Position numbers and translations under genes: made by a program. A stretch of 64,000 nt of DNA from an uncultured bacterium (GTDB taxonomy: Bacteria; Bacteroidota; Bacteroidia; Bacteroidales; Muribaculaceae), in NCBI GenBank assembly GCA_905214735.1, contig CAJMNI010000007.1:22783-86782 (forward strand), read 5' to 3'. Below are positions 34,306 to 43,002 of the stretch, piece after piece. Each line of letters opens with the position of its first letter. The first letter of the stretch is position 1. The notes beneath the pieces are model-generated. The model saw only the letters and a list, made by a program, of their open reading frames with translations, was not told the origin of the DNA and ran no database searches.

Positions 34306-36261
34306 ATGAAGCAAGGAGGAAAAGAACTGCTGATATGGATTTTAGGGGCGATGGTGGCTCTCGGAGCCGTTGCCGCCTCGAAGCGCGACGTTCCGAAATC
34401 TGCCCGTGAGAAAGCCCGCTATTATTATATGCTCGGAGCCCGCGAGCAGGCTCTCGAACATTCCGACGCCGCCTACGAATTTTATCAGAAAGCATATCAG
34501 GCCGACCCCACCTATGCCGAGGCCGCCAGCGGTTACGGCCGGCTCCGTCTCGGCGTGCCGTCGCATTCCGACGACATGCTCGGCTCGCTCGAAATGATGC
34601 GCGACTATGTCGACCTCTATCCCAACGACATGTATGAGTCGACCTATTACGGCTATGTGGCCGGAATGCTCGACACTCTCAAAGAGGCAGAGAGGGTGCT
34701 CAACCGCACGGTCGAACTCTTCCCGCAGCAGACCGACCTGCTCGTGCAGCTTGCCGAGGTCTATGCCCGCGCCGGGGAATTCACCCGCGCCGCCGACGTG
34801 CTCGGCCGCTACGAACGCATCGAGGGCTTTTATCCCAACGTGACAACCCGGAAGATGTCGTATTATATGGCCGCCGGCGACACCCTCGCCGCCAAGCGCC
34901 AGGCCGACAGCCTGATTGTGAAATATCCCCGCGATTCTTACTGCGTGATGCTCAAGGGGGCGTTCTATGACATTATCAACAAGAAAGATTCCGCCCTGCT
35001 CTGCTATCTCGCAGCCGAAAAGATCGACCCCGATGCATCTGCTCCCAAAATCGCTCTCGCTGAAGCGTATCTCGCCGCCGGCGACTCCGTGCGCTATGAC
35101 GAGAAGATTTATCAGGTGCTCGGCGTCGAAGACCTCGATGTAGCCGAGAAGACAAACATTCTTTCGCAATATCTCCAGAAACTTATCGACGACGAAAGCG
35201 ACACGAGCCGTGGCGATACCCTCTTCAACGTGCTCCGCAAGCAGTATCCCCATAACGAAGGGATTCTCGACCTCTCTGCCAGATATTCGGCTGCGAAAGG
35301 GAATTTCAAAGAGGCCGAGGAGGAAATCGGCTATGCCATAGACCTTGACAACGACAACAAGTCTTACTGGACCCAGCTGATGTCTTATCAGGTGGCCGAC
35401 GACCGCCCGGAGGAGGCGTTGAAAACCTTCGGCCGCGCGGCGAAGCATATCGCTCCCGACGCTTCGATGCGCCTCTATTATGCCGCTGTCGCCATGAACG
35501 CGAAGCGCTATTCGCTTGCCTACGACACCTACCGGCAGATGATCCATGAGATCGACTCCACGGTTAATCCCGACACCCTGATCGACCTCGGCTCGCTGCG
35601 CCGCAACATCACGCTCGACGAGCTTGAGCGGATGTCGGACATTTTCACCATGCTCGGCGACTCCTACCACACTGCCGAAGTATCCGACAGCAGTTATCTC
35701 GCTTATGACAACGCCCTGACGCTCAACCCCGACAATGTGCTGGCGAAAAACAACTACGCCTATTTTATCGTCACCGACGGGGGCGACCTCGACAAGGCGC
35801 TCCGTCTCGCGGAAGAGGTGATGAAGACAGATCAGAAAACGAATCCCACATATATCGACACCTACGCCTGGATCCTCTTCAAGAAAGGACGTCTCGACGA
35901 AGCTATCGAATATCAGAAGAAGGGGATTGACGGGTCGGTGGAGAATTCCACGGAGTCGGAAGACCTTTACGAGCATTACGGCGACATGCTGATGGCCGCC
36001 AACCGGGGCCACGAGGCGGCCGACGCCTATCAGAAAGGGCTTGACCTTCACGCCGGCGCCGAACTGACCGAGAAGGGGAAAGAGGTCCATGCCACCCTCG
36101 TTGAAAAGCTGGAGAAAGCACGCCAACTCGCCGCCACCCAGCCCGAACCTGAAAAGCCGGAAGCAGAGAAAGCGGAAGAGAAGGATAAGAAAGCAGACGA
36201 TGCCCAAGGAGAAAATGGAGAAAATGGAGAGATAGTGGTGGTGGAGGAAATTTCTGAATAA
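34306..36261 (+). CDS. Tetratricopeptide-repeat protein with signal anchor
   Basis: A 651-residue protein with a hydrophobic N-terminal segment (ELLIWILGAMVALGAVAA, about 6-23) that acts as signal or anchor, then many TPR-like helical pairs, for example REQALEHSDAAYEFYQKAY at residues 46-64 and a late block with YDNALTLNPDNVLAKNNYAY. The last 50 residues are Lys/Glu-rich. TPR proteins scaffold other proteins; in Bacteroidetes this dut-TPR-DUF4292-EnvC set is a recurrent neighbourhood tied to envelope assembly. Partner unknown. The stop is five bases from the next ATG. Confidence 0.85.
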   Translation: MKQGGKELLIWILGAMVALGAVAASKRDVPKSAREKARYYYMLGAREQALEHSDAAYEFYQKAYQADPTYAEAASGYGRLRLGVPSHSDDMLGSLEMMRDYVDLYPNDMYESTYYGYVAGMLDTLKEAERVLNRTVELFPQQTDLLVQLAEVYARAGEFTRAADVLGRYERIEGFYPNVTTRKMSYYMAAGDTLAAKRQADSLIVKYPRDSYCVMLKGAFYDIINKKDSALLCYLAAEKIDPDASAPKIALAEAYLAAGDSVRYDEKIYQVLGVEDLDVAEKTNILSQYLQKLIDDESDTSRGDTLFNVLRKQYPHNEGILDLSARYSAAKGNFKEAEEEIGYAIDLDNDNKSYWTQLMSYQVADDRPEEALKTFGRAAKHIAPDASMRLYYAAVAMNAKRYSLAYDTYRQMIHEIDSTVNPDTLIDLGSLRRNITLDELERMSDIFTMLGDSYHTAEVSDSSYLAYDNALTLNPDNVLAKNNYAYFIVTDGGDLDKALRLAEEVMKTDQKTNPTYIDTYAWILFKKGRLDEAIEYQKKGIDGSVENSTESEDLYEHYGDMLMAANRGHEAADAYQKGLDLHAGAELTEKGKEVHATLVEKLEKARQLAATQPEPEKPEAEKAEEKDKKADDAQGENGENGEIVVVEEISE

Positions 36262-36266
36262 ACGGA

Positions 36267-37073
36267 ATGAAAATGAAAAGAAACAGCATATTTAGATTAT
36301 TGACGGTGGCGCTGATGATTGTCGCCATGGCTGCAGGCGTCTCCGCCAAAGGGAAAAAGAGAGCCGCAGAAGGGGTGGAGAATGAAGCCCTTACCACTAT
36401 TCTGCGCGGATATGTCGGCTGGAACAACGTCGAATTCAGCGGCAAGCTCCGTCAGGAGAAACTTCCCCTCTCGCCGACGGTGAAAATGTATATGGAAAAG
36501 GGCTCGCTCATCGAGATTTCCGCCCGCGCCCCGCTTGTGGGTGAGGTGGCCCGACTGCAGCTCACGCAGGATTCCCTGCTCATCGTCAACAAGATGAAGA
36601 AGACCTATTGTCAGGAATCGACCGAGAAACTCCGCAAATTCTATCCCGACTTCCTCGATGATCTCCAGAGTTTCCTGCTTGCAAGAATCGTGGTGTTCGG
36701 CCATGGCGAGCTTTCGGCGGAGAATGCCTCTCTGGTAGACCTCCTTCCGGGAGAGACCGAAGGCTGGAGCGTGACCCCGGTCAACGACAAAGATGACGAT
36801 GTCGACGTGACTTATCTCTACACCACAGCAGGCAACGGCCGGACCGAATCGATGAAAATCGAATCGCTGCGTCATAAATTCGGATTCGAGATGCTTTACG
36901 ATTACTCCAACGGGGGTGTCGACATAAACTTCGCCCTGAAGGATAAGAAGAAAACGATCAGCGGCGAACTCGATTTCACCAGCGTGAAATGGGGAGGGAA
37001 ACGAATGACTCCCATCCGTCTGGCACAACGCTACACGCGCCTCGACATCGCCGACTTCTTCAAGTCGCTCTGA
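36267..37073 (+). CDS. DUF4292 LolA-like periplasmic protein
   Basis: A 268-residue exported protein: signal peptide (about residues 1-28, ending GVSAKGKK), then a beta-sheet-rich LolA/LolB-like fold with the DUF4292 pattern VKMYMEKGSLIEISARAPL, LTQDSLLIVNKMKKTY, and MTPIRLAQRYTRLDI at the end. This family is thought to carry lipids or lipoproteins in the periplasm; direct proof is lacking. An ATG two codons later (36273) is an equal start. It lies between the TPR and EnvC-like genes in one transcript. Confidence 0.85.
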   Translation: MKMKRNSIFRLLTVALMIVAMAAGVSAKGKKRAAEGVENEALTTILRGYVGWNNVEFSGKLRQEKLPLSPTVKMYMEKGSLIEISARAPLVGEVARLQLTQDSLLIVNKMKKTYCQESTEKLRKFYPDFLDDLQSFLLARIVVFGHGELSAENASLVDLLPGETEGWSVTPVNDKDDDVDVTYLYTTAGNGRTESMKIESLRHKFGFEMLYDYSNGGVDINFALKDKKKTISGELDFTSVKWGGKRMTPIRLAQRYTRLDIADFFKSL

Positions 37074-37142
37074 CAGTTAAGACTGATCATTAGGGCGTCT
37101 TCAGCCCCGATTTCCGTTTTATTATAGAACTATCCCGAACTT

Positions 37143-38879
37143 ATGAAAACTCCTGTCACCATAATCACTACCATAACGCTTGCGCTTCTGATGGCCGTCG
37201 GCTATTCCGGCGACGCCTCGGCGCGAAAGCAAGGGAGCGCTCCGACCGCTTCCGAGCAGACCTCCTCTAAGAAAGGGAAGAAAGCATCATCGAAAAGCGG
37301 CAAAAAGCAGAGTGGCAAACAGTCGGGGAAAAAGTCCGGGAAGAAGAGCGGGCGGAAATCGGGTAAACATTCGGGAAAGAAATCATCCGGAAGCGGGCAA
37401 ACGACGTCGGCCGACGTGCAGCGTCAGCAGAACGAAGTTCAGCGCGACATTCAGCGCACTGAGGCGAGCATCCGGGAGAACGACGCGGCAGTGAGCCGCA
37501 ATCTCACGGCGCTCGGCAAGCTTCAGGGTGACATCGAGGTCGGGCAGAAACGTGTAAGCGAGACCAAGGCGAAGGCCGATGCCATCGGCGGCCAGATTTC
37601 GCGTCTGCAAAGCCAGATCTCGGCGGCGGAGGCGCAGCTTGCAGGCATGAGAGCCGAATATCTGCGTGCTGTCAAGAAAATGCGGGCCACGCGGCAGGGA
37701 AGATCCGCCCTTTCGTTCATATTCTCGTCGGGAAATTTCCGGGAGGCGATGCATAGGGTCCGTTCGCTGCGTCAGTTTGCCGCCTGGCGCGACCGCCGCA
37801 GCGAGGACATACGCGGCAAGGTCACCGACTTAAAACGCCGTCAGACGGCGCTCTCGCAGGCGCGGACCATGCAGACCAACGCACTTCGTCAGCAGGAGAA
37901 GGCGCAGAGCGATCTGCGCGCGCAATACGGGCGTCAGGATGCCCTTGTGGCCTCGCTCAAGGCCAACGGCACCGCGCTCCGTTCGCACCTCGCCTCGCGG
38001 CAGGCCGAAGCCAACCGTCTTCGCGGTCAGGTGGCCTCGCTGATCGCCTCGGAGCAGGCGGCCCGTGAACGTGCGGCCCGCGAGCAGGCAGCAAGAGAGG
38101 AAGCTGCGCGGCAACAGGCAGCCCGCGAGCAGGCCGCGAGAGAGCAAACCGCCCGCGAGCAGGCCGCAAGAGAGCAGGCCGTCCGCGAGCAGGAAAACCT
38201 TGCCATGAACGAGCAACCCGCTCCGGCCGAGACCCGGGCTTCTTCCAAAACGAAGACCAAAACGAAAGCCAAAAAGAAAACTAAAACCGAAACGACAACC
38301 GCTTCGGCTGCTGTCGGGTCGGCAGGCAACAGCTATGCCCAGGCCCGGCGTCGCAAACCGCGCAAATCGGCCCCGGCCGCCGCGTCGGCTCCAGCCAAGA
38401 GCGAGGCAGGAACGGCCAACGCACCGACCGCCGCCACACAGCGGACCAAAGTCCCCAAAGGTGCTGAGAATTTCGAGGGAATGAAAGGAAGGCTGCCGCG
38501 TCCGGTGGCAGGCGGTTTCAAGGTTACGAGCCGTTTCGGGCGCCATGCACTTCCCGATATGCCGAATGTGGTTTACGACAATCCGGGCATCGACGCCGAG
38601 TGCGCCGTCGGTGCGGCGGCCCAGGCCGTTTATGCCGGAAAGGTCTCGGGCGTTTACGTAGTGCCCGGCTATAACACCGTTGTGATCGTGAACCACGGCA
38701 ACTATTATACCGTCTACGGCAACATAGCCTCAGTCTCGGTCAAGGTCGGCGACTCCGTGAGCCAGGGGCAGAAACTCGGCGCAGTGGCCGCTGAAGAGGG
38801 GAATTCCTCGCAAGGCTCGATTCATTTCGAGGTGTGGAAAAACCGCGACAAGCAAGATCCGATGGCCTGGATAAGATAA
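37143..38879 (+). CDS. EnvC-like murein-hydrolase activator with degenerate LytM domain
   Basis: A 578-residue exported protein: signal peptide (about 1-28), a Ser/Lys/Gly-rich stretch (SGKKSGKKSGRKSGKHSG, about 50-85), long coiled-coils (about 85-245 and 255-350, the second an AREQAA repeat), a Lys/Ala/Pro linker, then an M23/LytM domain (about 445-575). Its zinc ligands are changed: the HxxxD site reads DNPGID and the HxH site reads NHGNYYTVYGNI, while HFEVW is kept. This is the EnvC pattern, an activator of cell-division amidases without own hydrolysis. It follows DUF4292 by 69 bases. Confidence 0.88.
   Translation: MKTPVTIITTITLALLMAVGYSGDASARKQGSAPTASEQTSSKKGKKASSKSGKKQSGKQSGKKSGKKSGRKSGKHSGKKSSGSGQTTSADVQRQQNEVQRDIQRTEASIRENDAAVSRNLTALGKLQGDIEVGQKRVSETKAKADAIGGQISRLQSQISAAEAQLAGMRAEYLRAVKKMRATRQGRSALSFIFSSGNFREAMHRVRSLRQFAAWRDRRSEDIRGKVTDLKRRQTALSQARTMQTNALRQQEKAQSDLRAQYGRQDALVASLKANGTALRSHLASRQAEANRLRGQVASLIASEQAARERAAREQAAREEAARQQAAREQAAREQTAREQAAREQAVREQENLAMNEQPAPAETRASSKTKTKTKAKKKTKTETTTASAAVGSAGNSYAQARRRKPRKSAPAAASAPAKSEAGTANAPTAATQRTKVPKGAENFEGMKGRLPRPVAGGFKVTSRFGRHALPDMPNVVYDNPGIDAECAVGAAAQAVYAGKVSGVYVVPGYNTVVIVNHGNYYTVYGNIASVSVKVGDSVSQGQKLGAVAAEEGNSSQGSIHFEVWKNRDKQDPMAWIR
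37293..37395 (+). repeat. Ser-Gly-Lys-Lys coding repeats in the EnvC-like gene
   Basis: A run of imperfect 12-base units (tcgggaaagaag type) encodes repeated S-G-K-K/R. The highly basic stretch may contact peptidoglycan or teichoic-like polyanions. Confidence 0.7.
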
Positions 38880-38917
38880 TCTTTATGCATTGCAACGCAA
38901 ACTCTTAACCTGACAAA

Positions 38918-39874
38918 ATGCCCGATTACAGCATAGAAAGATACTCGCCCTCGTGGCAGAGGGAATGGGACGCCTTTGTGGAAGAGGCGCGCAACGCTAC
39001 GTTTCTCTTCCGGCGCGGATATATGGATTATCATTCCGACCGGTTTGCCGACTGCAGCTGGATGGCTTTCAAGGGTAACCGGCTGATGGCGCTCCTTCCG
39101 GGGAATATCGACGAAGAAGGGACGCTCCATTCGCATCAGGGGCTGACCTACGGCGGCTGGCTCCTTCCGCAGGCTCATCTCGACGGAGCGGGACTTCTGG
39201 AGATATTCGCCGGTGGGGTGGAGAAATGGCAGTCGGAGGGGATAAAAGAACTCGACTACAAGCCGTTGCCGGCAATTTATGCCACGCGCCCCTCTGACGA
39301 GGATATATACGCTCTGTTCCGTCTCGGCGCGAAACTGTCGGAATGCAACCTGAGCTCCGCCGCCGCGCTTGCGGAGGGCGTGAGATTCAACACCCTGCAG
39401 CGGCGCCATCTGGGCAAAGCCGAACGGATGAATGTGAAAATAAGGGAAGTCGAGGATGAGAAGGGGATTGCAGCCTTTATGGAGATGCTTGCCTCCTGCC
39501 TGGCCGAACGCCACGGTGTCGCGCCCGTTCATACTGCGGCGGAAATGATTCTTCTGAAAAGCAGGTTTCCGAAGCAGATCCGTTTTTTTACAGCCGGCTT
39601 AGACGGCGCGGCAGATGCCGGAGTCTGCGTCTACGACTGCGGGCACACGGCCCATGCGCAGTATATCGCCACCACACCCCGGGGACGCGAACAGAATCTC
39701 CTTGCCCCGCTCTTTTATCGGCTCATGACAGAGACGTTTGCCGGAGCCGCCTATTTCGATTTCGGCATAAGCAACGAAGCGCACGGCCAATTTCTCAACG
39801 AGGGGCTGCTCCGCCAGAAATTCTCATACGGAGCCACAGGAGTGGTCTACATGCGCTATAGCCTGAAACTTTAG
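38918..39874 (+). CDS. GNAT/FemAB-like acyltransferase
   Basis: A 318-residue soluble protein with two GNAT-like halves as in the FemAB/GNAT_6 group: start SIERYSPSWQREWDAFVEEARNATFLF in short form WQREWDAFVEEARN, then DYHSDRF, TYGGWLLP, and a second half with HAQYIATTPRGREQNLL and FDFGISNEAHGQFLNEGL near the C-terminus. Relatives in Bacteroidetes are annotated as acetyltransferases that modify peptidoglycan precursors, glycans or peptides. The acceptor cannot be told from sequence. It is 38 bases after the EnvC-like gene. Confidence 0.78.
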   Translation: MPDYSIERYSPSWQREWDAFVEEARNATFLFRRGYMDYHSDRFADCSWMAFKGNRLMALLPGNIDEEGTLHSHQGLTYGGWLLPQAHLDGAGLLEIFAGGVEKWQSEGIKELDYKPLPAIYATRPSDEDIYALFRLGAKLSECNLSSAAALAEGVRFNTLQRRHLGKAERMNVKIREVEDEKGIAAFMEMLASCLAERHGVAPVHTAAEMILLKSRFPKQIRFFTAGLDGAADAGVCVYDCGHTAHAQYIATTPRGREQNLLAPLFYRLMTETFAGAAYFDFGISNEAHGQFLNEGLLRQKFSYGATGVVYMRYSLKL

Positions 39875-39925
39875 GCTATTTCCTTCTATAATAACTTATT
39901 ATCTTTTATTTCGCCGCGCGGGCCT

Positions 39926-40591
39926 TTATTTGGCCATGCGCGATATCGGGTTGCGCTTGTTGCGGTTGGCCAGCAGGATGGTGAGGTTGCGGATATAGGC
40001 CACCAATCCGAACGACTGGCCGACAATCAGCACCGGGTCGAGACGGATCACACCATAGCTGCAGATCGTGAGCGACCCGACAAGGGAGAGCACCCAGAAC
40101 CCGAGCGGAAGCGTCGACTCCCCCTTTTTCATCGAATAGAGCCACTGATAGATGAAGCGGAGGGTGAAGATCACCTGCCCCGCCGAACCGAACACGAGAA
40201 GCCACATCGGCACGTCGGCATTGCGGAAGAATTTGTCGATGAAATCGGCCGCGTTCCCGGCCACAAAAGTGATTGCCACCAAGGGGGTGGCCACGAGCAG
40301 GCCAAGGGTGAAATAGCGCCAGGGCACCCTGATCTTTCTCCACACCCCCTTCATCTTCAGGTTCCAGAGATAGATATAATATGAAATCATCTGGCCGAGC
40401 ACTATGGCGAAATCGTCGCGGAGCCAGCCGTAAATGCAGAGCAGGTATGCTCCGGCGATGCTCAGGATCCAGAAGAGCGAGGGGGAGAGCACCTTGCGGG
40501 CGCGTTCCGACATGATCCACTGCACGAGAGTTCGCGCCGCGAAGAAAATCTGAGCCAGAAATCCGATGGCAAGTATAATCCAGGCGTTCAT
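39926..40591 (-). CDS. Tandem lipid-A-biosynthesis N-terminal (LAB_N) domain membrane protein
   Basis: A 221-residue inner-membrane protein made of two homologous halves of three helices each. Half one (about 10-80) has QIFFAARTLVQWIMSE, SLFWILSIAGAYLL and VLGQMISYYIYLWNL; half two (about 135-210) has QVIFTLRFIYQWLYS, GFWVLSLVGSLTI and IVGQSFGLVAYIRNL. The LAB_N domain is found at the N-terminus of lipid A enzymes. It overlaps the end of the GT2 gene by one base, so translation is coupled, and it probably supports lipid-linked sugar transfer. Confidence 0.85.
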   Translation of the reverse strand: MNAWIILAIGFLAQIFFAARTLVQWIMSERARKVLSPSLFWILSIAGAYLLCIYGWLRDDFAIVLGQMISYYIYLWNLKMKGVWRKIRVPWRYFTLGLLVATPLVAITFVAGNAADFIDKFFRNADVPMWLLVFGSAGQVIFTLRFIYQWLYSMKKGESTLPLGFWVLSLVGSLTICSYGVIRLDPVLIVGQSFGLVAYIRNLTILLANRNKRNPISRMAK

Positions 40592-41331
40592 CAGATCTCG
40601 AGGTCGGTTTCAGCCACGCGATAGTTGAAATAGCGTTTCTTCATCCAGCGATAGGCGAAGCAGTCGACGAAAGGCGACACCAGACGGTTCCAGAGATGAT
40701 ATTTCGACACTCCGGCCACTCGGGGGAAATGGCGCACCGGAATCTGCTTGAACGTTCCCTCCTGCAGCATTACGAGAGCCGGGAGGAAGCGGTGCATTCC
40801 GGTGAAGAAGGGGATGCGCTTGGCGTTTTCGGTGCGGATGATCTTCAGCGGGCAGCCGGTGTCTTGTGCCGTGTCGTGGGTCATCATGCGGCGGAAACCG
40901 TTGGCGATCTTCGACTGGAGTTTCTTGAATCCGGAATCCTTGCGGTTGGCCCGGATGCCCATCACCAAGGTGAAGTCGTCGGCGTAGGGGAGGAGAAGGT
41001 TGAAATCCTCGGGTGCGGTCTGGAGATCGGCGTCGATATAACCGGTGAGCGGCGATTCGGCGTAATCTATTCCGGCTTTCATGGCAGCGCTCAGGCCGCA
41101 GTTTTTCTCAAAGGAAAGATAATAGAAATGCTCGTTGCGGGAGCAGATCTCCTTGATTCGGGCGAGGCTGGAGTCGGCCGACCCATCATTGACGAAGAGC
41201 ACGCAGGCCGGACGCGCGGAGGTCGGGAGGAATTCTCCGAGGCGCTTTTCAAGAGCCTCCATGTTGTCTTCCTCGTTGTATACCGGCACCACGATTGTCA
41301 GGTCGTAGCCGGCGGTTTTATTTGGTTTCAT
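40591..41331 (-). CDS. Dolichyl/undecaprenyl-phosphate mannosyltransferase-like GT2
   Basis: A 246-residue GT2 enzyme of the DPM1/ArnC type: TIVVPVYNEEDNMEALEKRL at about residues 11-30 (key TIVVPVYNEE), LFVNDGSADSS, the GYIDADLQTAPED metal-binding motif (about 97-109), and the DTGCPLKIIRTE segment. Transfers a sugar from a nucleotide to undecaprenyl phosphate on the cytoplasmic face. It lies between a GT39 transferase (2 bases) and the LAB_N protein (1-base overlap), a usual setup to build and use a lipid-linked sugar to modify lipid A or other lipids. Confidence 0.92.
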   Translation of the reverse strand: MKPNKTAGYDLTIVVPVYNEEDNMEALEKRLGEFLPTSARPACVLFVNDGSADSSLARIKEICSRNEHFYYLSFEKNCGLSAAMKAGIDYAESPLTGYIDADLQTAPEDFNLLLPYADDFTLVMGIRANRKDSGFKKLQSKIANGFRRMMTHDTAQDTGCPLKIIRTENAKRIPFFTGMHRFLPALVMLQEGTFKQIPVRHFPRVAGVSKYHLWNRLVSPFVDCFAYRWMKKRYFNYRVAETDLEI

Positions 41332-41333
41332 AT

Positions 41334-42962
41334 CTATTTCTCGGTTTTGGATCGGAGAATGGTGACGTAATAAATCATGTCCCGGCGATAGCGGCGCGTC
41401 CCTTTGGGGCGGCGGTTGTCGTCGTAACGGTCGATGACGATGGTGTCGACTCCCTCGAGCAGCCGGGCAGGAAGCGCTTTGCCGACCGGCTCATGGGTGA
41501 GGAGCACGCAGGGGAGGGCGCGGCCGAGAGTGTCGGGGTCGATGGGCCGGATCGTGCGGTCGGCGGCATAGACCATCTCTATTCGGATCGGTTCGGCGGC
41601 GATGTTGTAGAATTGCAGCCCGTCGAGCCGGCGGATGTCGCGGGTGGCCTCGATGCTGTGGCGTTCCGGATTGTTGATGATGTTCTTCAGATAGGGCATC
41701 GCCATGCATTCCGAAACGAGGAAAAGCGCCGTTGTGGCGAGGACCATTCCGGTCGGTTTCAGTTTAACGGCAGCGGCGGCGAGATAGTATGCGATCACCA
41801 GGCATAGGAGCGAGAATATCGTCCATGGGAGGATCGGCATGTAATCCTTTGCCACGAAGAAGAACCAGGCAAGCACGGGGAGGAGGGCGACGGCCACGGC
41901 GATCAGACCGCAGTTTATGCGGAAGGATAGCTTGTCGGCGCGGGCGGCGCGGGCCGGATCGCGGAAGCTCTCGCGCCACCAGGCGAGGAGGCAGCCCATC
42001 ACGTAGCAGGCCGGGATGAGCAGCGGGAGGAGATAGCGCGGTTTCTTCTCCGGCATCAGCGAGAGGAGCAGGAGCGAGCAGAGCATCCATCCCATGGCGA
42101 ACATCCATTTCCGGCTGCGGCGGCGCGACGGATTGGCGAGGGGCAGGAACATGGCCAGCAGCAGAAGGAGCGACCAGACACCCGTCTCGAGGAAGAATTT
42201 CCAGTAGTAATACCATGGGCGGACATTATGCTCGAGCCATGCTCCCGACTCCTTTGCCATCACGGCCTGCCAGGCGTCGGCGCAGGCGATGTGGACATAG
42301 AGATACCACCAGCCGCCGATGGCGAGCGCCACGACGACGGCCACGCCCAGCGCGCCCCATTTGCCGCGCATTTTCGGGCGGTAGAAATAGCAGTAGCTCA
42401 GCAGGAAGGGGAGGAAGAGGGCGAAGAGCGACACCGGCCCCTTGCTCATGATCGAGAGCCCGGTGAAGATAGCGAATCCCATGAAATCGCCCCACGACCG
42501 CCGCTCCTTCTGCAGGGCGCGGGCAAGGAAATATATCCCTCCCATCATGAAGGCGTGGGTGTAGATGTCCCATGAGGCGGTGCGCCCCATCAGGATCACG
42601 TTATAGCATGTGCAGAGCAGTAGCGTAGGCACCACCGGCTCAATCTTGAGCACCCGCGAGGCATACTTGTAGAAGAAGAATGCGAGCAGGAGGGCGGCGA
42701 GTCCGGCGCCGCCCCGCTGGAGCGCCACGTTGTCGGGCGCCGCCATCTCGGCTATGGCCGTCACCCACGTGGGGAGCGGCGGCTTTTCGAGGCGGAGCTC
42801 GCCGTTCATCGTCGGGACGATCCAGTCGCCGCCGCGGGCCATCTCGCGGGCGGTGATGATGTTGCGCGACTCCATGATGTCGGGCACGAGCACCTGATTG
42901 TTGACGAAGAAGGTGATGATGCAGACTATCGAGAGCAGCAGGATGCGTTGGGTCTTGTTCAT
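41334..42962 (-). CDS. ArnT-like glycosyltransferase family 39 (lipid-linked sugar transferase)
   Basis: A 542-residue polytopic membrane enzyme of the PMT/ArnT group: first helix LLLSIVCIITFFVNN, then PDIMESRNIITAREMARG, the GDWIVP..NGELRLEKPPLPTW signature (about 45-70, given in parts), about ten more helices, and a periplasmic C-terminus. Transfers a sugar from undecaprenyl phosphate to lipid A or protein on the outer face of the inner membrane. I chose the start at 42962 (MNKTQRILLLS); an ATG at 42992 would add ten unconserved residues. It is 40 bases after miaB and just before the DPM1-like gene. Confidence 0.92.
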   Translation of the reverse strand: MNKTQRILLLSIVCIITFFVNNQVLVPDIMESRNIITAREMARGGDWIVPTMNGELRLEKPPLPTWVTAIAEMAAPDNVALQRGGAGLAALLLAFFFYKYASRVLKIEPVVPTLLLCTCYNVILMGRTASWDIYTHAFMMGGIYFLARALQKERRSWGDFMGFAIFTGLSIMSKGPVSLFALFLPFLLSYCYFYRPKMRGKWGALGVAVVVALAIGGWWYLYVHIACADAWQAVMAKESGAWLEHNVRPWYYYWKFFLETGVWSLLLLLAMFLPLANPSRRRSRKWMFAMGWMLCSLLLLSLMPEKKPRYLLPLLIPACYVMGCLLAWWRESFRDPARAARADKLSFRINCGLIAVAVALLPVLAWFFFVAKDYMPILPWTIFSLLCLVIAYYLAAAAVKLKPTGMVLATTALFLVSECMAMPYLKNIINNPERHSIEATRDIRRLDGLQFYNIAAEPIRIEMVYAADRTIRPIDPDTLGRALPCVLLTHEPVGKALPARLLEGVDTIVIDRYDDNRRPKGTRRYRRDMIYYVTILRSKTEK

Positions 42963-43002
42963 AGATCTGATGTTATAGAATGGCTGAAACAAGCTCTTGA
43001 GA

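Noticed and set aside
34342..36207. Long minus-strand open frame over the TPR gene
   Set aside because: Antisense shadow in GC-rich DNA; the plus-strand TPR protein has repeats and fits the operon.
37081..37142. Possible riboswitch or attenuator before the EnvC-like gene
   Set aside because: The spacer is only 62 bases with weak pairing and no known aptamer consensus.
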